Origin: Bradyrhizobium sp. Ghvi
GTDB taxonomy: Bacteria > Pseudomonadota > Alphaproteobacteria > Rhizobiales > Xanthobacteraceae
Reading direction: 5' to 3'
Length of the DNA stretch: 64,000 bases
Assembly (NCBI RefSeq): GCF_900115265.1
Contig: NZ_FOVU01000004.1
Coordinates: 742,987-806,986 of the forward strand
The position numbers and the translations under genes are program-made. The stretch's first letter is position 1, and each line of letters begins with the position of its first letter. The notes below the pieces were generated by a model. That model made no database searches. It had not been told where the DNA came from and worked only from the letters and a program-made list of their open reading frames with translations. Shown here piece after piece: positions 23,783 to 32,388 of this stretch.

Positions 23783-24637
23783 TTAGACGTTTAGGACCGC
23801 AACAATCTCGTATGTGTCCGGATTGATGATCACGATCTCGTCCTTGACCAGGACGTACTTGTAGGTCCGCCATTCCGGATAGATCGTCACGACCCGGGAT
23901 GGCAAGGCGTGCAGCTCGATGCCCTCGCGCGGAATACGGGTACCGACCGAGATCGAGAAGTTCACGTTGGTCACCGGACGCACGTGCTCCTCGCGGATCA
24001 CCGAGGTGATCTGGGTGCGTTGCTCAGTCGAGAGCTTGGCGCCGGCGCCGGCCTGACCGACGGTCGTGTTCGTGTTGGTCTGACCCTGCGCACTCTGGTT
24101 GGTGCTGGTTCCGGCTTGGCCCTGCGCATTCTGGTTGGTGCGCGTCTCGGTGCCCTTCTGGTTTTCGGCATTGTTGGTCGGGGCGCCGCTCTTGCTGCCC
24201 TCAGCCTTCATGTCCTTCTGGTCCTTGGCGCCGGACTTGCTGGTGTCCTGGCTCATGCTCTTGGACTTGTCCTGCTGACCCTGCGCGCGTTCATCGGTGC
24301 GCTGGCCCTTGGTGGCGCCGGACTTCTCCTCGGCCGCGTTCTTGTTCATCTCGCGGCCGGAACGCTCGTCCTTCATCGCGCCCGACTTCTCCTCGGCCGA
24401 AGTTCCGGACTTCATGGTGCTGGAGCCGCCGGCCTGACCCACGGTGCCCTTCTCATGGGTGGATTCCTTGCCCATCGAGCCGCCGCGCTCGGCGGCGCCG
24501 CCCGAGGACTGCGAGTGCTGCATCGGCTGCGCGCCGGCGCCGCCGCTCTCGTTCTTCATCGTGCCTTGCGCGTTCGCCAGACCTGTGCCCGCCACGAGCG
24601 CGAGTGCGGCAACCGAGATCATAAAGCGGTTCAACAT
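23783..24637 (-). CDS. DUF1236-domain secreted protein with low-complexity core
   Basis: The 284-residue protein has a signal peptide (MLNRFMISVAALALVAGTG, cut near ANA-QGT). A long charged and Ser/Gly/Lys-rich region holds repeated KSG and EEKSGA units, followed by Asn/Gln-rich repeats resembling NQ(N/S)AQGQ. The C-terminal DUF1236 domain (about 200-284) includes RTQITSVIREEHVRP, IPREGIELHALPSRVVTIYP, YKYVLVKDEIVIINP and ending EIVAVLNV. DUF1236 proteins are frequent in Rhizobiales and have no proven function. AGGAG lies eight bases before the start. It is monocistronic, with its own terminator. Confidence 0.87.
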   Translation of the reverse strand: MLNRFMISVAALALVAGTGLANAQGTMKNESGGAGAQPMQHSQSSGGAAERGGSMGKESTHEKGTVGQAGGSSTMKSGTSAEEKSGAMKDERSGREMNKNAAEEKSGATKGQRTDERAQGQQDKSKSMSQDTSKSGAKDQKDMKAEGSKSGAPTNNAENQKGTETRTNQNAQGQAGTSTNQSAQGQTNTNTTVGQAGAGAKLSTEQRTQITSVIREEHVRPVTNVNFSISVGTRIPREGIELHALPSRVVTIYPEWRTYKYVLVKDEIVIINPDTYEIVAVLNV

Positions 24638-24792
24638 CGTATTCTCCTCACGTGTTTCTTTGCGTCATTGCCCGCGCCACCAACGAAAGGAGATTTGAGT
24701 TGTTCCGGAACATCTGCTGTTCCCCGGCATTTGTTTCTTAAACGCGCGGTGAACGCGCGCGCCGGATTCGCGCCAGTTTTGGCCAACGAAAA

Positions 24793-24814
24793 AGGCCGGC
24801 TTTTCAGCCGGCCT
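24793..24814 (-). terminator. Terminator after the DsbA-family gene
   Basis: AGGCCGGCT pairs with AGCCGGCCT around a four-base loop and is followed on the minus strand by TTTTTC. It lies 47 bases beyond the stop of the gene. Confidence 0.85.
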
Positions 24815-24860
24815 CGTTGCGAGCGTGAGTTGCAAAACGCGCGATCAGCAGGACGCCTTC

Positions 24861-25628
24861 TTAACAGGTCGCTTTGCCGCAGCGCGCAACGCCGATCTTT
24901 TCCTTCAGGCCGTCGAGGCCGACCGCGCCGACCACGATTTGCTTGCCGATCACGTAGCTTGGCGTGCCGTTCATGCCCATCGCTTCGGCGAGCTTGAAGT
25001 TTTCCTCGATGGTGGCGCGGACCTCGGGGCTCGCGATATCCTTCTCGATCTTGGCGACGTCGAGCCCGGCTTCCTTGGCCGCCTGGAGCGCGCGCGCCTT
25101 GTCGGCCGCGCCACGGCCGCCGAGCAGCCTCTGGTGGAAGTCGAGATATTTCTTGCCGGAGGGATCCTGCATGCGCACGGCGACTGCGACCTGGGCGGCC
25201 TCGACCGAGCCCTGGCTGAGCACCGGAAACTCCTTCAGCACGACCTTCAGCTTGGGATCGGACTTCAAGAGGTCGAGCATGTCGCTCATCGCGCGCTTGC
25301 AGTAGCCGCAATTGTAATCGAAGAACTCGACGAAGGTAACGTCGCCGTCCTTGTTGCCGAGCACGACCTGTCGCGGCGAGTTGAAGATCGCATCCGAGTT
25401 CTGCGCGACGCTGTCTTCGTGCTTCTTCGCTTCCGCATCAGCCTGACGCTTGCTGAGCTCGGTCATGGCTTCCTCGAGCACCTCGGGATGGGTGACGAGG
25501 TAGTTCTTGATGATCGCCTCGATGTCGGTGCGCTGGGCATCCGAGAAGCTCTCGGCCGAAGCCGGTCCCGTTGCGCCGAAGATGGCGAGCGCAAACAGCG
25601 CGGGGGCGAACAGGCGCAGCGAAGGCAT
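24861..25628 (-). CDS. DsbA-family thioredoxin-fold oxidoreductase
   Basis: The 255-residue periplasmic protein has a signal peptide (MPSLRLFAPALFALAIFG, cut near ASA-ESF), an N-terminal helical extension (about 25-80), and a DsbA-like thioredoxin fold with the active site CGYC in FVEFFDYNCGYCKRAM. The cis-Pro lies in GTPSYVIG. The helical insert ends before the last strand, and a C-terminal Cys pair (ARCGKATC) is also present. It resembles the BdbD/ScsC-type DsbA branch with an oligomerising N-terminus. The start at 25628 is preceded by AGAGGA; a frame extending to 25652 is unlikely. It could act as a disulphide oxidase or isomerase. Confidence 0.9.
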   Translation of the reverse strand: MPSLRLFAPALFALAIFGATGPASAESFSDAQRTDIEAIIKNYLVTHPEVLEEAMTELSKRQADAEAKKHEDSVAQNSDAIFNSPRQVVLGNKDGDVTFVEFFDYNCGYCKRAMSDMLDLLKSDPKLKVVLKEFPVLSQGSVEAAQVAVAVRMQDPSGKKYLDFHQRLLGGRGAADKARALQAAKEAGLDVAKIEKDIASPEVRATIEENFKLAEAMGMNGTPSYVIGKQIVVGAVGLDGLKEKIGVARCGKATC

Positions 25629-25717
25629 TGGCAAATCCTCTATCCAGAGCAAGTTTCAAAAAACGTCGCGGCGGACTTAAGCAGGTGTCGTGACGTCAAA
25701 GCGGCGAATGTCGTGAT

Positions 25718-27121
25718 CTAGTTGCGCGGCGGTTTCGACGCCACGATGTCGTCGGCCTTGACCCATCCGGGCGTGCCGACGGCGAATCGGGTTTTCGCGC
25801 GCGTGGCGAGCTCGCGAGCGGTCTTGTTGTCGCCGCGCAGATACGCGGCCTGGGCGGAGGCGAGATCCGCCTCGGCATAGTCTCCCTTCCGGCCATAGGC
25901 CATGGCGAGCTGGGTGTAGCCGATCGGCGCCTCGGGCTCGCGCGCCACCGCGGCACGAAGAATCCTGATGGCGTCGTCCGTGTAGGCCTTATTATCGGTT
26001 CCAACCAGAGCCTGCCCAAGTAACATCTCGATGAGGGCCGCATTGTTCGAGAGTGCGACCGCCTTGCGCAAGGGGGCGATCGCCTCGGCCGGCTTGCCGC
26101 TCTCGAGCAGAGCCTGGCCGCGAACCTCGTAGAAATACGGATTGTTGGGCTGCACCGCGATCAGGGCGTCGATCTGAGTCAGCGCGCTGCGCAAATCGCC
26201 GTGCAGATAGGTGCTGATGGCGCGGGCATAGCGCGCCGGCAGACTGTCGTTGGTGAGAGGATAACGGCGATACACCGTCTCCGGCCGCTCCATGAAGGCG
26301 GAGATCTTGGCGCGCACCATGTCGTGGCGGAGCTGGAGCGCGGGATCGTCCTTCTTGTCCCAATACGGACTGGTGCTGGCGAATTGCTGGAGCGCGGCGA
26401 CGCGCTCGGCGGGCATCGGGTGCGATTGGAGATAGGGATCGGCGCCGCGCGACGCGAACAGGCTTTCGCTGGTGAAGCGCTTGAAGGTTTCGTACATGCC
26501 CTTCGGCGATTGCTGGGTCGCGGTCAGGAATTTCACGCCGGCACGGTCGGCGTTCTCCTCCTGCTGGCGCTGGTAGGAGAGCAGCGAACGGCGGATCATC
26601 TCCTGGGGACCGGCGATCGCCGCCGCGCCGGCATTGGCCAGCCCGTTATTGCCGCTGCCTGAGCCGCGGCTGGCACCCGCCGCGATCGCGCCTGCGCCAA
26701 GCAGCATGGCGATGATCATCTGGGTCTGGGCATTAGCGAGTTGCTCGCGCAGCTTGGATAGGTGGCCACCGGCCAGATGCCCGGTCTCGTGCGCGAGCAC
26801 ACCGATCAACTGGTTCGGCGTCTCCGATTGGAGGATCGCGCCGTAATTGACGAAGATGCGGCGGCCATCGGCGACGAACGCGTTGAACGAGCTGTCGTTG
26901 ATGATGACCATCTGGATGTTCTGCTTCTCCAGGCCGGCCACGCGCAAGATCGGGCGCGTATATTCGCGCAAGAGCTGCTCGGTTTCGGTGTCGCGCAGGA
27001 TCGGCGGCCCTTTGCCTTCCTGCGCCCGCGCCGTGGAGAAAGGTGACAGCACCATCGCCGCTGCGGTGACGAGGGTGGTCAGCGCGGAGGCCTTCTTGCG
27101 CAATGCGATCTGGAGCGACAT
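25718..27121 (-). CDS. M48-family periplasmic metalloprotease with TPR region (BepA-like)
   Basis: The 467-residue protein has a signal peptide (cut near ARA-QEG). An M48 zinc protease domain follows, with HETGH in VLAHETGHLAGGHL and the third zinc ligand region EENADRAGVKFL. Its C-terminal half has tetratricopeptide-like repeats from about residue 320 (PNNPYFYEVRGQALLESGKP and later units). This is the BepA/YfgC architecture, a periplasmic chaperone-protease for outer-membrane protein assembly. The start at 27121 was chosen because it gives a normal signal peptide; upstream codons belong to the divergent aminotransferase region. Confidence 0.92.
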   Translation of the reverse strand: MSLQIALRKKASALTTLVTAAAMVLSPFSTARAQEGKGPPILRDTETEQLLREYTRPILRVAGLEKQNIQMVIINDSSFNAFVADGRRIFVNYGAILQSETPNQLIGVLAHETGHLAGGHLSKLREQLANAQTQMIIAMLLGAGAIAAGASRGSGSGNNGLANAGAAAIAGPQEMIRRSLLSYQRQQEENADRAGVKFLTATQQSPKGMYETFKRFTSESLFASRGADPYLQSHPMPAERVAALQQFASTSPYWDKKDDPALQLRHDMVRAKISAFMERPETVYRRYPLTNDSLPARYARAISTYLHGDLRSALTQIDALIAVQPNNPYFYEVRGQALLESGKPAEAIAPLRKAVALSNNAALIEMLLGQALVGTDNKAYTDDAIRILRAAVAREPEAPIGYTQLAMAYGRKGDYAEADLASAQAAYLRGDNKTARELATRAKTRFAVGTPGWVKADDIVASKPPRN

Positions 27122-27295
27122 CGAACGGTCTGGGTCAAACGGGCTTGGAGCAGTGTTGTGATTGGTTTTGGCGATTGGCGGCGGACCGGATAAGCGATAT
27201 GCCCTTATGAGCCGTATAATGCGGCCAGTCTGGGGCGCAAGCGCCCTGTTTTCCGGACCGTACGGACCGGTCCGCCAGCGAAATAGCAGAAATCG

Positions 27296-28483
27296 ATGCA
27301 CGATGCGACATTGAGGAACCGGGTTGGGCAGTGGCTCGAGCCCTCCCGCCGCAGTGATGTTCCCCCGTTCATGGTGATGGACGTGATGGCGGCTGCGGCC
27401 CGAATCGAGGCGGCCGGCGGCCATGTCATTCACATGGAGGTCGGCCAACCCGCAACCGGGGCACCGAAGACCGCCATTGCGGCGGCGCAGGCGGCGCTTG
27501 CTGTGAGCCGGATCGACTACACCTCGGCGCTCGGCATTCCCTCCTTGCGCGAGCGCATCGCGCGGCATTATCGCGATGCCTATGGCTGCAGCGTCAGCCC
27601 TGACAGGATCGTGGTGACCACGGGCTCCTCTGGCGGTTTCATCCTGGCGTTCCTGTCGATGTTCGAGCCGGGCGATCGCGTCGCTGTCACGGTGCCGGGC
27701 TATCCGCCATACCGTCACATCCTCACCGCGCTCGGCTGCGAGCCGGTGCTGATCGAGACCACCAATGAGACGCGCCACGCGCTGACCGGCGAAGCGCTGC
27801 TCGCCGCCCACCGCAAGGCGCCGCTGAAGGGCGTGCTGGTCGGCAGCCCGGCCAATCCGACGGGAACGATGATGTCCCGCGAAGCGCTCGCCGGCCTCAT
27901 CACAGCTGCGGAAGATGCGGGCATTCGTTTCATCTCCGACGAGATCTATCACGGGCTCGACTACGCGTTTCCGGCTGTGACGGCGGCGGCGCTGTCCGAG
28001 CACGCCCTCGTGATCAACTCCTTCTCGAAGTATTTTTGCATGACGGGCTGGCGCGTCGGATGGATGGTGGTGCCTGAGATCCTGGTGCGGCCGATCGAAC
28101 GGCTGCAACAGAACCTCTCCATCTCCGTGCCGTCGCTGTCGCAGATCGCGGCAGAGGCCGCCTTCGAAGGTGCGGCCGAGATGGAGGAGATCAAGCACGG
28201 CTATCAGGAGAACCGGCGCATTCTGATCGAGGGGTTGCCGAAGGCAGGCCTCAACAAGTTCCTGCCTGCGGACGGTGCATTTTATCTCTATGCCGATGTC
28301 TCGGATTTCACCGCCGACAGTTTCGATTTCGCCAAACAGATGCTGGAGAAGGCCCAGGTTGCGGCAACGCCGGGTGTCGATTTCGACCCGATCCATGGCC
28401 GCTCGTTCATCCGATTCTCCTATGCGCGATCGGCCGCGGAGATGCGGGAGGCAGTTGACCGGATCGCTCACTGGCTTAAATAG
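27296..28483 (+). CDS. PLP-dependent aminotransferase, class I/II
   Basis: The 395-residue cytoplasmic enzyme has the fold-type I aspartate aminotransferase pattern: MEVGQPATGAPKTA, YTSALGIPSLRERIARHY, GSSGGFILAFLSMF, GSPANPTGTMM (Asn contacting PLP), FISDEIYHGLDY (Asp and Tyr), the PLP Lys in NSFSKYFCMTGWRVGW, and the substrate-carboxylate Arg in RSFIRFSYA. The amino-acid substrate is not clear. It lies divergent from the M48 gene with 174 bases between. bioY follows 33 bases downstream, so the two may be co-transcribed. The enzyme does not look like a biotin-pathway BioF or BioA. Confidence 0.92.
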   Translation: MHDATLRNRVGQWLEPSRRSDVPPFMVMDVMAAAARIEAAGGHVIHMEVGQPATGAPKTAIAAAQAALAVSRIDYTSALGIPSLRERIARHYRDAYGCSVSPDRIVVTTGSSGGFILAFLSMFEPGDRVAVTVPGYPPYRHILTALGCEPVLIETTNETRHALTGEALLAAHRKAPLKGVLVGSPANPTGTMMSREALAGLITAAEDAGIRFISDEIYHGLDYAFPAVTAAALSEHALVINSFSKYFCMTGWRVGWMVVPEILVRPIERLQQNLSISVPSLSQIAAEAAFEGAAEMEEIKHGYQENRRILIEGLPKAGLNKFLPADGAFYLYADVSDFTADSFDFAKQMLEKAQVAATPGVDFDPIHGRSFIRFSYARSAAEMREAVDRIAHWLK

Positions 28484-28516
28484 CCGCCAGTTTTCGCCAG
28501 CCTTCCGGAGTGCATC

Positions 28517-29131
28517 TTGTCTGACCCAATCGTCCAGTCTGCCGCCACATCGCGTTCTCCTCTTGCTGCAGTGATGTGGCCGACCCGGCCGGGGGAAGCC
28601 GTCGGCGCGTTGCGCGCGTTCGTGCTGATCGCGCTCGGCTCCGCATTGATGGCGCTATCAGCCAAGGTGAACCTGCCGCTGCCTTATGTGCCCATGACGT
28701 TGCAGACGCTGGTCGTGCTGACGATCGGCGCGGCCTATGGCTGGCGTCTTGGCAGCGCAACCATGATCGCCTACCTCGCCGAGGGCGCGATGGGGCTGCC
28801 GGTCTTTGCCGGACCTGTCGGTGGAATTGCACCGCTGGTCGGCCCGACCGCTGGCTATCTCTACGGCTTCGTGGCGGCTGCTTTCATCACCGGCTGGCTG
28901 GCCGAGCGCGGTTGGGATCGCAACGTCGTGCTGCTGTTCACGGCCATGGCGGGCGGCCATGTCGTCATTTTCATCGCCGGCTTCGGCTGGCTGGCCTACG
29001 GCATCGGCCTTGGTGGAACCAAGGCCTGGGCGGTTGGCGTCGCACCGTTCATCGCGGCCTCCGTCATCAAGAACGCGCTCGGCGCCGCCCTGATGCCGGC
29101 GATGCGCCGGATCGTTGGCCGCCGCGGCTAG
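28517..29131 (+). CDS. bioY: Biotin transporter, BioY family (S component)
   Basis: The 204-residue protein has about six membrane helices and the BioY landmarks: LPLPYVPMTLQTLVVLTIG, a YLAEGAMGLPVFAG motif, PTAGYLYGF, and VAPFIAASVIKNALGAA. BioY binds biotin at the membrane and works alone or with the BioMN energy-coupling module, which is not seen here. I take the TTG at 28517 as start because GGAG lies 6 bases before it. The next in-frame ATG, at codon 20, would still leave all helices intact. Confidence 0.93.
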   Translation: MSDPIVQSAATSRSPLAAVMWPTRPGEAVGALRAFVLIALGSALMALSAKVNLPLPYVPMTLQTLVVLTIGAAYGWRLGSATMIAYLAEGAMGLPVFAGPVGGIAPLVGPTAGYLYGFVAAAFITGWLAERGWDRNVVLLFTAMAGGHVVIFIAGFGWLAYGIGLGGTKAWAVGVAPFIAASVIKNALGAALMPAMRRIVGRRG

Positions 29132-29160
29132 ATTTCACCGCACGGAATGTTCCAATTGAC

Positions 29161-29199
29161 AGAGCCGGCCAAGTTGATCTTGGCTGGCTCTGAGTTTTG
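29161..29199 (+). terminator. Hairpin between bioY and dctA
   Basis: AGAGCCGGCCAAG (29161-29173) pairs with CTTGGCTGGCTCT (29179-29191), 13 pairs including one G.U, around a five-base loop. It is followed by GAGTTTTG. It probably ends the bioY transcript, but it also lies only 23 bases before the dctA start and could act as a leader hairpin if transcription reads through. Confidence 0.75.
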
Positions 29200-29214
29200 A
29201 GGGGGAGTGAAACA

Positions 29215-30549
29215 ATGACAACGACAACGATGGCCGGGGCGGCCGCCGCACCCGCTGCGGCCAAGCCATGGTATAAAATTCTCTACGTCCAGGTGCTGAT
29301 CGCCATCGTGCTCGGTGCGATCGTCGGCTCGTTCTGGCCGTCCGTTGCCACCAACGACTGGATCAAGGCGCTCGGCGACGGCTTCATCAAGCTGATCAAG
29401 ATGGTGATCGCCCCGATCATCTTCTGCACCGTGGTCTCCGGCATCGCCCACATCCAGGATGCCAAGAAGGTCGGACGCATCGGCGTCAAGGCGCTGGTCT
29501 ATTTCGAGATCGTATCCACCTTCGCGCTCGTCATCGGCCTCATCATCGGCAATGTCGTGAAGCCCGGCGCGGGCTTCGGCAGTGCGGCGGCCAATGCGCA
29601 GGCTGTCGCCAACTATGCCAAGCAAGCCGAAGGCCAGAAGAGCGTCGACTTCATCCTGCACATCATTCCGGACACCGTCGTCGGAGCATTCGCACAAGGC
29701 GAGATCCTTCAGGTGCTGCTGTTCTCGGTGCTGTTCGGATTCGCCATCATGGGACTCGGCGAGCGCGGCCACACCATCCGCAGCTTCATCGATGATGCCG
29801 CGCACGCCGTGTTCGGCGTGATCTCGATCGTGATGCGCGCGGCGCCCCTCGGCGCCTTCGGCGCGATGGCCTTCACCATCGGCAAGTTCGGCACCGGTGC
29901 GATCCTCAATTTGATCGGCCTGATCGCGACGTTCTACCTCACCGCGGCGCTGTTCGTGCTCGTGGTGCTCGGCATCATCGCGCGCCTCGCCGGTTTCTCG
30001 ATCTTCAAGTTCCTGGCCTACATCAAGGATGAGCTGCTGATCGTGCTCGGCACCTCGTCCTCCGAAAGTGCGCTGCCGTCCTTGATGGAGAAGCTGGAGC
30101 GGCTCGGCTGCTCCAAATCGGTGGTCGGCCTCGTGGTGCCCACGGGCTATTCGTTCAACCTCGACGGCACCAATATCTACATGACGCTGGCGACGCTCTT
30201 CATCGCCCAGGCGCTTGGTTTCGATCTCACTTTCGGCCAGCAGCTCACCATCCTGGTCGTGGCAATGCTGACCTCGAAGGGCGCCTCCGGCATCACCGGC
30301 GCAGGCTTCATCACGCTGGCGGCAACGCTTGCCGTGGTCGATCCGCGGCTCGTGCCGGGCATGGCGATCGTGCTCGGCATCGACAAGTTCATGAGCGAGT
30401 GCCGCGCCCTGACCAACCTCTGCGGCAACGGCGTTGCCTGCGTGATCGTCGCATGGTGGGAGGGCGAGCTCGATCGTGACAAGCTCAACGCGCGGCTGAG
30501 CCGACAGATCGATCCGACGGACATGGAAACGGCAATCACGACGGACTGA
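29215..30549 (+). CDS. dctA: C4-dicarboxylate:cation symporter, DctA family
   Basis: The 444-residue protein belongs to the glutamate/dicarboxylate carrier family (DAACS): KILYVQVLIAIVLGAIVG, IKLIKMVIAPIIFCTVVSGI, the HP1 serine-rich loop LGTSSSESALPSLMEKL, the NxDGT-type sodium site GYSFNLDGTNIYMT, and HP2 LTSKGASGITGAGFI. These features fit DctA, which brings succinate, fumarate and malate into the cell. The ATG at 29215 follows GGGGGAG; an upstream TTG would only add six codons. In rhizobia dctA is usually controlled by DctBD, which is absent here, so it may be one of several paralogues. Confidence 0.93.
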   Translation: MTTTTMAGAAAAPAAAKPWYKILYVQVLIAIVLGAIVGSFWPSVATNDWIKALGDGFIKLIKMVIAPIIFCTVVSGIAHIQDAKKVGRIGVKALVYFEIVSTFALVIGLIIGNVVKPGAGFGSAAANAQAVANYAKQAEGQKSVDFILHIIPDTVVGAFAQGEILQVLLFSVLFGFAIMGLGERGHTIRSFIDDAAHAVFGVISIVMRAAPLGAFGAMAFTIGKFGTGAILNLIGLIATFYLTAALFVLVVLGIIARLAGFSIFKFLAYIKDELLIVLGTSSSESALPSLMEKLERLGCSKSVVGLVVPTGYSFNLDGTNIYMTLATLFIAQALGFDLTFGQQLTILVVAMLTSKGASGITGAGFITLAATLAVVDPRLVPGMAIVLGIDKFMSECRALTNLCGNGVACVIVAWWEGELDRDKLNARLSRQIDPTDMETAITTD

Positions 30550-30575
30550 TCTGCCAGCTGACGGCGTGATGCGCC

Positions 30576-31460
30576 CTAGACCTTGAAGTAATAGGGCTGG
30601 TCGAGATCCTCGATCAGCCCGATTTCTTTCGGCGTCCAGCCGAGCAGGGCGCGGGTCTTCGCGCTCGATGTCGGCACGTCGATGCCGGTAAATTGCGTGA
30701 ACCAGCCGAAATGATCGGCCGCTTCCTCCGGTGATTTCGAGACCACGGGCACGCCGAGCCTTCTGCCGAGCACCTCGGCAATGGCCTTGAACGGCACCCC
30801 TTCCTCGGCGATGGCATGATAGCGCGGGGCAGTTGCGCCTTGCTCGAGCGCCAGCCGATAGACCCGCGCGGCATCGAAGCGGTGTCCGGCAGGCCAGCGG
30901 TTCATCCCGTCGCCGACGTAGGCCGACACGCCTTTCTCGCGCGCGATGTTGATCAGGATGGGGACGAAGCCATGGTCGCCTTCACCGTGGGTGGAAGGCG
31001 GCAAACGCACCACCGCCGTGCGCAGGCCCTGCGCAGCCAGGTCCTCTGCGACGGCTTCAGATACGCGCGGAAAGCGGCGCGCGGACGGGTCATCCTCGGT
31101 CGCAAGGCGTCCGGGCGCGAGCAGCGCGACGCCGCCTGTGACGATCAACGGACGGTCGGAGCCTTTCAGCTCCTCGCCAAGCGCGAGAATGGCGCGGCGG
31201 TCGAGCTCGCAATTGTCCAGGAATTTCGAGAAGTCGTGATTGAAGCCGAGATGCAGCACGCCATCGGAAGCGGCCGCGCCGCTGCGCAAGGAAGCATGGT
31301 CCTCGAGCGAGCCGCGATGAACCTCGGCCCCCATGGCAGCGAGTGATGCAGCGCCTGCTTCGGAACGGGCAAGTCCGAGCACGCGGTGGCCGGCCGCGAT
31401 CAGCTCCCGAACGACGGCAGAGCCGACGAAGCCGGTGGCGCCAGTGACGAAGACACGCAT
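30576..31460 (-). CDS. NAD(P)-dependent epimerase/reductase of the extended SDR type
   Basis: The 294-residue enzyme begins with the nucleotide-binding MRVFVTGATGFVGSAVV and the following GLARS segment typical of atypical/extended short-chain dehydrogenases. PPSTHGEGDHGFVP and HRFDAARVYRLALE are also family-like. There is no clear YxxxK motif, so it is closer to NAD-dependent epimerase-like reductases than to classical SDRs. GGAG lies 8 bases before the start. It is divergent from an XRE regulator, 91 bases away, which probably controls it. Substrate unknown. Confidence 0.85.
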   Translation of the reverse strand: MRVFVTGATGFVGSAVVRELIAAGHRVLGLARSEAGAASLAAMGAEVHRGSLEDHASLRSGAAASDGVLHLGFNHDFSKFLDNCELDRRAILALGEELKGSDRPLIVTGGVALLAPGRLATEDDPSARRFPRVSEAVAEDLAAQGLRTAVVRLPPSTHGEGDHGFVPILINIAREKGVSAYVGDGMNRWPAGHRFDAARVYRLALEQGATAPRYHAIAEEGVPFKAIAEVLGRRLGVPVVSKSPEEAADHFGWFTQFTGIDVPTSSAKTRALLGWTPKEIGLIEDLDQPYYFKV

Positions 31461-31504
31461 GGGCAATTCTCCAGAGTTGGTGGAGACGACCATCTGCGCT
31501 AGAA

Positions 31505-31540
31505 TTATCCAGGTAAAGTAGTGAGCTTATCAGGGTATAA
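31505..31540. promoter_or_regulatory. Possible operator repeat between SDR and XRE genes
   Basis: Two similar elements, TTATCCAGGTAA (31505-31516) and TTATCAGGGTATAA (31527-31540), start 22 bases apart, about two helical turns, in the 91-bp divergent spacer. They may be operators for the adjacent helix-turn-helix regulator. Confidence 0.4.
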
Positions 31541-31551
31541 CGGCTAACAGG

Positions 31552-32388
31552 ATGGGTGCGACCGTCAGCGAGAACCTGCTCGGGACCTATTTGAAGGACC
31601 GCAGAACGCGGCTTGACGCAGCCGCGTTCGGCTTTGGCGGCAGCCGCAGGCGCACGCCGGGACTCCGGCGCGAGGAGGTGGCGCAGCGGGCCAATATCAG
31701 CCCGACCTGGTACACTTGGCTGGAGCAGGGGCGGGGCGGCGCGCCCTCGGCCGACGTGCTCGACCGGATCGCCCACGCGCTGATGCTGACTGACGTGGAG
31801 CGCGAGCATCTGTTTCTGATCGGTCTCGGCCGTCCGCCCGAGGTCCGTTACCAGGTGAGCGAAGGCGTCTCGCCGCGACTCCAGCGCGTGCTCGACGCGC
31901 TCGAGACCAGCCCTGCCATCATCAGGACCATGACGTGGGATGTCGTCGCGTGGAATCGTGCCGCCACGATCGTGCTGACCGACTATTCGAAACTGCCGCC
32001 GGAGCGGCGCAATATCCTGCGGCTGATCTTCTGCGAGCCGCGTGTGCGGGCCGCGCAATATGATTGGAACAGCGTGGCCCGCTTCGTCGTTGCGGCCTTT
32101 CGGGCGGACGCGGCGCGCGCCGGCGCGGTCTCGCATGTCGCCGAATTGGTCGACGAGCTTTGTCGCCTCAGTCCAGAGTTCGCGAAGCTGTGGGCCGACA
32201 ACGACGTCCGCTCCCATGGCGAGGGCGTCAAGCATCTGCGCCATCCCGTGCTCGGCCCGATCGCATTCGAATATTCGGCCTTCGCGGTCGACGGCCGGCC
32301 CGATCTTGGCATGGTGGTCTACAATCCGGCGACGCCGGAGGACGCCCGGCGCATCAGAGCTGTCCTCGCCGCAAAAGCTGAGCGCTAG
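31552..32388 (+). CDS. XRE-family regulator with MmyB-like ligand-binding domain
   Basis: The 278-residue protein has an N-terminal helix-turn-helix (LGTYLKDRRTRL, TPGLRREEVAQRANISPTWY, LEQGRGGAPSADVL) and a C-terminal MmyB-like domain (about residues 105-275: SPAIIRTMTWDVVAWNRAAT, LRLIFCEPRVR, YNPATPEDARRI). Such regulators are usually encoded divergently from a short-chain dehydrogenase that they control, as here. Its stop codon directly abuts the stop of the convergent flavoprotein gene, with no base between. The ligand is unknown. Confidence 0.92.
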   Translation: MGATVSENLLGTYLKDRRTRLDAAAFGFGGSRRRTPGLRREEVAQRANISPTWYTWLEQGRGGAPSADVLDRIAHALMLTDVEREHLFLIGLGRPPEVRYQVSEGVSPRLQRVLDALETSPAIIRTMTWDVVAWNRAATIVLTDYSKLPPERRNILRLIFCEPRVRAAQYDWNSVARFVVAAFRADAARAGAVSHVAELVDELCRLSPEFAKLWADNDVRSHGEGVKHLRHPVLGPIAFEYSAFAVDGRPDLGMVVYNPATPEDARRIRAVLAAKAER

